Shown one piece after another: positions 62,323 to 64,000 of a DNA stretch of 64,000 nucleotides; the first letter of the stretch is position 1; each line of letters opens with the position of its first letter. The DNA lies in contig JANSJX010000041.1 in NCBI GenBank assembly GCA_026168455.1, positions 1-64,000 on the forward strand. The letters run 5' to 3'. The notes under the pieces were generated by a model, which did no database searches, was not told the origin of the DNA, and worked only from the letters and a program-made list of their open reading frames with translations. The DNA comes from Theocolax elegans (taxonomy: Eukaryota > Arthropoda > Insecta > Hymenoptera > Cerocephalidae). Position numbers and translations under genes: made by a program.

Positions 62323-62680
62323 TTAATTAACTTCGTTAAAAATCGACCATTCTCCGTAGCTTTTGTAATACGAAATAGGATCTTGTGAGTAAGCCCAATA
62401 TACTACTTCTCTATCCAAAGCAAAACCGTGATTATCGGTAGATATTATGGTTGGATAATTTTTTACTAAATTTAATAATTTATCATTCAATTCGAGAGGT
62501 GATTCAAAATATGTTGAAGGACATATGCAACCATCAGCTAATTGTAGATATGACAAGGATTTATTATCAGATTGAAAATATCTTAAATACCCTTGAGAGG
62601 TTCCTCCAGTATGAAATAAATAAACTTTATCAAAATATTTATTTAACTCATAAGTTAAGATTTTATAATAATATTTACAA
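62323..62680 (-). CDS. Small ORF 1 (about 118 codons, no clear ATG)
   Basis: The frame opens after a TAG near 62680, with no ATG before the conserved-looking part. It reads KVYLFHTGGTSQGYLRYFQS, then LQLADGCICPSTYFESPLEL, and ends YYKSYGEWSIFNEVN at a stop at 62323. A spliced leader exon or non-AUG start would be needed, or the 5' end is lost. Lies 40 nt upstream of small ORF 2. No family recognised. Confidence 0.4.
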
Positions 62681-62999
62681 TGTAACTATCAGATTTCACT
62701 ATAACACTAAAAAAATTTTAGTCTTTTATCTGAATTTGTGAAACAAGGTATTTGGGATACGGACTACGGAACTAGGAACATGCGTATATACCGTACAATT
62801 GGTACAGTGACGCAGCCTTACTATTTTGTTTTATTTCTGTCAAGTGACACTACCTGAAGTTCCAAATTATTTTGACAGGTAACCTAACCCTAAATAGAAA
62901 AAGAGCAAGATCTTGAAATATTTAAACAAATTTATATACTTTAAAAGATTTATTGTGAATAAAATTCTAAAATAAGCTGTTATTTATGCAAAGAAATAT
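62681..62999. other. Unassigned stretch upstream of the retroelement ORFs
   Basis: Expected position of leader, primer site or 5' LTR, but no copy of sequence from 52.7-53.4 kb and no convincing tRNA-complementary site was found. Confidence 0.35.
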
Positions 63000-64000
63000 T
63001 CCTCATTCATACCTTTAACCATAAATGTAAATTTTAGTTGTACGCTGAATATAAATTTATTAATATTGCTTCCTTTGTATTAATATTATTAACTATTTAT
63101 AAATTTTATTCAATTTAGACTATAATAATTGAAATATTCTAATTCTAACTACTAACATGGAGTTGAATTGAATAATAGTTGAATTTATTAAAATTTAGGG
63201 GTACGCTGGAAATATCATGTATGCACTTCTTGAAATTTATTTATTTATCCAACAATTTTATCATTTACATTAATACTCAATTTCAATTACAAAGGTTTCT
63301 TTAAATCTCAAAAACTTGATATAAAATGATCATTAGCATTTTCACAAAATTCTAAGTTATACGCTGATAATGCAAATCTTGTTTTCAGCTCTAATAACAA
63401 AAATATGATTTACAACAGATTGTTCATATAATAATCATTTACTTATTCATTATTAAGGATAGAAAACACATGGTTTGATTGATTTCAAGTTTTATTTAAG
63501 ATTTTGACTATAAAATGTTGGATGTTAGAATTTTTCAAGTTTACGCTAAAATTGACATTTATCTAATTTTGAAAATTACTAGTTTAATTTACACAGACAT
63601 AACAATTGTTATCTCTATTAGCTATTATTGTACTAACATTGAAATTCTAATTAGAATCTATCGACAGTTTAGATTTTACAGTAAAATTTTACTATAAACT
63701 GAGTAATAATATTTTATACAAAAATCAGGTTATACGCTGAAAACTCTAATATTGTTTCCAACTTATTAATTATAATATTAAGTTACATTAGTTTTTCAGA
63801 ATTACAACTAATTATTTATTTATTATTAAGGAGAGAAAGTACAATAATTATTCAATTTGAATTTATTTTTATTATTTTTACTGGAAAAGTTGAATATCAA
63901 AATTTTTCAGGGTTACGCTGATGCTTGAAATAATTCTTTCAGCTTCCCTGACTACAATTTTGAAAATAAACTAGCTTTTATTATTGCAAATAGTTTATCA
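63000..64000 (+). repeat. Diverged ~160-190-bp tandem repeat with TACGCTGA core
   Basis: A core like TTTTCAGGGTTACGCTGA recurs at about 63040, 63203, 63359, 63541, 63729 and 63912 (spacings about 163, 156, 182, 188, 183). Other shared motifs are weak (ATTATTAAGGAGAGAAA and ATTATTAAGGATAGAAA). The array reaches the window edge. Confidence 0.7.

Larger units (their letters stand above)
53420..62680 (-). mobile_element. Env-bearing Ty3/gypsy-type retroelement with macrodomain
   Basis: Minus-strand order: three small ORFs, gag, tandem retropepsins, RT, RNase H, macrodomain, integrase, env. The domain order (RNase H before integrase, D,D35E) is that of Ty3/gypsy. All large frames are open, with one frame change in a homopolymer between the two protease domains (59631-59640), so it is young or under recent constraint. 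No matching LTR pair was seen inside the window, so outer limits are uncertain; the 5' LTR may lie beyond 64000 or be lost. Confidence 0.85.

Noticed and set aside
62879..62896. Telomere-like CCTAACCCTAAA
   Set aside because: Only two partial repeats, not an array of the insect TTAGG motif.

Overview
The window is an AT-rich eukaryotic chromosome segment, almost certainly from an insect and most likely a hymenopteran such as an ant. The evidence is spliceosomal introns, BEL/Pao, Ty3/gypsy and non-LTR retrotransposons, Helitron and PIF/Harbinger remains, many long fold-back MITEs and several satellites. Species assignment is inference. No bacterial features (operons, CRISPR, rRNA operon) are present. 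The host genes I can support are a complete seven-exon BEN-domain gene (50732-52529, minus), a two-exon small gene or 3' gene end (48805-49212, minus) and one terminal membrane-protein exon (16307-16457, minus). Nearly everything else is mobile or tandemly repeated DNA.

Layout. 1-9653: a 63-bp satellite array with a variable higher-order structure; its last, diverged units run into the tail of a decayed Helitron (9921-12854, minus). 13127-14945: an inverted second Helitron fragment interrupted by a TA-flanked fold-back MITE. 15358-15850: a 109-bp tandem repeat. 16.3-28.1 kb: a fossil field of fold-back elements (17814-18209, 18355-18743, a 0.95-kb palindrome at 21711-22659, a 1.6-kb element at 23164-24773), plus a repeat present twice (19655-20985 and 26085-27160), one copy of which carries a 5S-rRNA-derived SINE with a perfect 16-bp target duplication.

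28098-41870: a BEL/Pao element with 702-bp LTRs, 5-bp target duplication GCATG, a tRNA-Tyr-type primer site, gag, RNase H and integrase, but no protease or reverse-transcriptase core. A nearly intact LOA/I-group non-LTR retrotransposon (31154-36828) lies inside it, flanked by two almost identical 1.55-kb Pao segments, and a fold-back element replaces the missing middle. 42-48.3 kb: more fold-backs with TTA/TAA duplications, a decayed three-exon HARBI1-like transposase, and a ~238-bp tandem repeat. 48.8-52.7 kb: the two host-like genes, a 113-bp minisatellite between them and a hairpin element just upstream of the BEN gene.

53420-~62680 (minus) is the most interesting object: an env-bearing Ty3/gypsy-type retroelement with mostly open frames. 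Its order is three small ORFs, gag with eight CCHC-type knuckles, two tandem retropepsin domains, RT, RNase H, a TARG1/OARD1-like macrodomain fused in frame between RNase H and integrase, integrase, and an envelope glycoprotein whose ATG directly follows a splice acceptor. The envelope looks like a chuvirus-type glycoprotein rather than the usual errantivirus fusion protein. LTRs could not be found. The right edge (63.0-64.0 kb) is a diverged ~160-190-bp tandem repeat with a conserved TACGCTGA core.
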